A stretch of 64,000 bases of DNA from Callorhinus ursinus. Its lineage: Eukaryota; Chordata; Mammalia; Carnivora; Otariidae. Shown one piece after another: positions 63,286-64,000 of this stretch (within the stretch, counting starts at the first letter, position 1; every line of letters starts with the position of its first letter). The translations under genes were made by a program, and so were the position numbers. The stretch is taken from assembly GCF_003265705.1 (NCBI RefSeq), contig NW_020312904.1, forward strand, positions 2,357,138 to 2,421,137, given 5' to 3'. The notes below the pieces were generated by a model, which was given only the letters and a program-made list of their open reading frames with translations, did not search any database and was not told the origin of the DNA.

Positions 63286-64000
63286 GTCACCTTAGAGACG
63301 CTTGAAAACGTGTGCCAGCTCACAAGGACCCCCTCAGATGACCACTGGTCCACAGCAGTGGGACAAAGGTGGTCACTTTGTACACACAACACTGTCCTCA
63401 CTGAACAGGGGTGGGCCCCTGACCCATTCCCAGGAATAGGGGATTGGGCCCAAGAATAATTCATGTCTTCCGCTGGGGACTTGTGCCATCAGGACTGGGA
63501 GCCACAGGAGGCCACAGGGACAGGGGGCACAACTCCAGACAGGAGGGTGAAAGTCGATTGCATAAGAAGAGCAGGAAGAAAATGGCAAGAGGCTCCGGAC
63601 ATGTCTTCGGATCTGATCCAGGCCAACTCCCAAGGTCCTGTCCACATTCCAACCCCGGGTCACATGAGAGGCTCAAGAATCCCTATCACCAGCACCTGCT
63701 TTCTGTTTTCACTAACCTGAGCCTCTGTCACCTACAGGCAAATGGTTTTCATTAATGCCACAAAAGAGGCCTGCAGCGGAGCTCCTGTCTCACGCCTGGG
63801 CCTCCACAAATACCCCTCCTCTCTCCCCACCACCCATTGGAATCAGACCCCACTCAGCAAGTGAGCTCTCAGCCCAAAAGGGACTCCAGAACCCACAGTT
63901 CCAGGTGGGTTCACAGTTCCTGTGAGCTTTTGGAGAAACTGAATTCTTACTAGAGCAGGATCCACACTCCTTGAAACCTGTGCAGATTACACCAGGAGAA
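63286..64000. other. Unique sequence to window end
   Basis: No gene or clear repeat. CCTGACCCATTCCCAGGAATAG near 63419 looks like part of an old interspersed repeat but could not be placed. Confidence 0.35.

Overview
The window is mammalian nuclear DNA with no protein-coding gene that I can support. Six tRNA-derived CanSINE copies point to a carnivoran. Their form (a head reading GCGCCTGGGTGGCTCAG, CTGCCTTCGGCTCAGG after it, a CT-rich body, a short A-rich tail) fits arctoid caniforms (bears, pinnipeds, mustelids and relatives) better than dog. The young canid type that starts GGGATCCCTGGGTGGCGCAG is absent. The species cannot be fixed from this window.

Layout. Positions 1 to about 15.4 kb are GC-rich and mostly unique. 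They carry decayed MaLR/ERV LTRs (4.1-9.2 kb and 13.7-15.3 kb) and a short CpG-dense patch near 9.8 kb. Sharply bounded AT-rich islands full of homeodomain-, POU- and SOX-like words sit at 2.05, 6.2, 6.6, 11.3 and 15.4 kb. Positions 17.5-22.5 kb form an old, nested L1 block with two SINEs. From 22.6 to 23.5 kb there are two enhancer-like blocks, one with three GCAATTAG sites. An unusually long L2 occupies 24.4-26.7 kb. From 28 to 51 kb mostly unique sequence alternates with ancient MIR, L2 and MLT1-type relics, an L1/HAL1 block at 31.8-33.5 kb, a CpG-island-like stretch at 38.5 kb, and several simple or tandem repeats. Positions 52.3-56.6 kb are a second nested L1 block holding a truncated U4 snRNA pseudogene. 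From 57 kb to the end the sequence is again mostly unique, with a long enhancer-like stretch at 59.6-60.4 kb.

Two runs of exactly ten Ns (13650-13659 and 46785-46794) lie inside tandem repeats. In both, the sequence just left of the gap is repeated exactly just right of it, so the gaps look like unmerged contig overlaps. The second repeat is a 49-bp minisatellite grown from the core of a MIR element.

Taken together this looks like a gene desert or a very long intron with many candidate regulatory islands, of the kind found around developmental regulators. That is inference: conservation, transcription and target gene cannot be seen here. The open reading frames are chance frames in GC-rich or simple-repeat DNA, or relics of LINEs. 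I found no new enzymatic or defence-like system. The most notable items are the MIR-born minisatellite and its suspect gap, the U4 pseudogene, and the homeodomain-site clusters. Repeat family names come from recalled consensus features, not from a search.
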